14,718 bases of DNA, from the NCBI GenBank assembly GCA_004552965.1, contig SFMU01000053.1, positions 1 to 14,718 on the forward strand. Reading direction: 5' to 3'. Source of the stretch: Bacteroidales bacterium (lineage in GTDB: Bacteria > Bacteroidota > Bacteroidia > Bacteroidales > UBA932). How positions within the stretch are numbered: position 1 is the first letter of the stretch; each line of letters starts with the position of its first letter. Below, one piece after another: positions 14,164-14,718 of the stretch. A program made the translations under genes and the position numbers. A model generated the notes under the pieces. It had not been told where the DNA came from and ran no database searches. It was given only the letters and a program-made list of their open reading frames with translations.

Positions 14164-14718
14164 ATATTACAGAAGGCTATGGCGGAGTTGTTTGGAGTTA
14201 CAGTGCCAAATATTTCATACCATTTAAAGAACATTTTTCACTCAGGTGAACTATCTAATGAAACGGTAATTAAAGAAATTTTAATTCCCGCACAGAATGG
14301 TGTCAGAGGCCTATCTGAGGGGAAAATCAAGTATTACAATCTAGATGTAATCATATCTGTAGGATACCGAGTAAACTCCATTTTAGCAACCAACTTTCGC
14401 ATTTGGGCGACTAAAGTGCTCAAAGAATACATGAACATCTCGTGCGGATGCCAAACACCCTACGATGGGATTGCTGACATGGAAGGAATTCAAAAAAGGT
14501 GGCAAGATTCAACTTAGCGATACAAAAATCGCAAAGAATTACATGACACATGAAGAGTTGAGTGAACTTACGAGTCTAGTTAACCTTTGCCTTGACAGTG
14601 CTACCCTGACGGTAAAACGAGGACGTCCTATTTATATGAATGAGTGGGTCGAACAGGTCAACGCCCAGTTGAAGATTCATGGATATGAGATTCTTTCAGG
14701 CAAGGGCACAATGTCAAG
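14164..14718 (+). pseudogene. RhuM-family gene remnant (two frames, cut by window edge)
   Basis: The first piece (about 14164-14433, ATG at 14179) matches the N-terminal DNA-binding-like part of RhuM proteins: MAELFGVTVPNISYHLKNI, then KYYNLDVIISVGYRVNS and FRIWATKVLKEYM. In intact relatives about 30 residues precede MAELF, and IKGF follows KEY. Here the frame instead becomes a short unrelated tail ending at 14517. A second frame from about 14438 gives the family C-terminal part: SRADAKHPTMGLLTWKEF, IAKNYMTHEELSEL, then HGYEILSGKGTMS at the edge. So the 5' end is missing and roughly 130 residues are deleted between the pieces with a frameshift. RhuM proteins occur in genomic islands; their function is unclear. 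The region is AT-rich compared with the operon. Confidence 0.85.

Overview
The window looks like a chromosomal stretch from a gut- or host-associated member of the Bacteroidota (Bacteroidales-like). The evidence is TAnnTTTG-type -7 promoter boxes, weak ribosome binding sites, a DUF4855 protein, a DUF4434 protein, a secreted LacZ-type GH2 enzyme, an N-acylglucosamine 2-epimerase and small accessory gene remnants typical of that phylum. The species cannot be named from sequence alone.

Layout. Bases 1-69 hold the last codons of an unidentified gene, followed by a clear rho-independent terminator (163-195) and a gene-poor stretch. A lone forward gene (559-1800) encodes a fucose/arabinose-isomerase-like protein. 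Bases 1849-3375 form a small, AT-richer accessory patch read on the minus strand. It holds the C-terminal remnant of a DUF4143-type ATPase, a two-helix transporter-suffix-like protein with its own promoter, a short-spaced inverted repeat, and a small Gly/Tyr/Arg-rich one-helix protein.

The core is a carbohydrate locus with a divergent promoter region at 5727-6030. To the left (minus strand) are a ROK-family regulator/sugar kinase and, 11 bases downstream, a NagX/DUF5009-type multi-pass acyltransferase. To the right (plus strand) are a secreted DUF4855 protein, a secreted GH2 beta-galactosidase, a cytosolic renin-binding-protein-type N-acylglucosamine 2-epimerase, a Tat-signal/lipobox DUF4434 protein and a sugar-porter MFS transporter. 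The five rightward genes are collinear with short gaps (3 to 79 bases) and probably form one operon. The intergenic region carries one promoter per direction and two inverted repeats placed where a repressor would act; the ROK protein is the obvious candidate to bind them. A plausible reading is that galactosyl/amino-sugar glycans are trimmed outside the cytoplasm by LacZ and perhaps the two DUF proteins, sugar enters through the MFS porter, and the epimerase interconverts ManNAc and GlcNAc. No SusC/SusD pair, sialidase or sialic acid lyase is present, so the substrate is not fixed by the window.

Decay is conspicuous. The MFS transporter lacks about 23 residues around helices 7-8 and is frameshifted there. 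A RhuM-family gene at the right edge lacks its N-terminus and roughly its middle third or more, again with a frameshift. The DUF4143 ATPase on the left has lost its P-loop half. The MFS break would leave the operon without a working porter of its own unless it is an assembly error.
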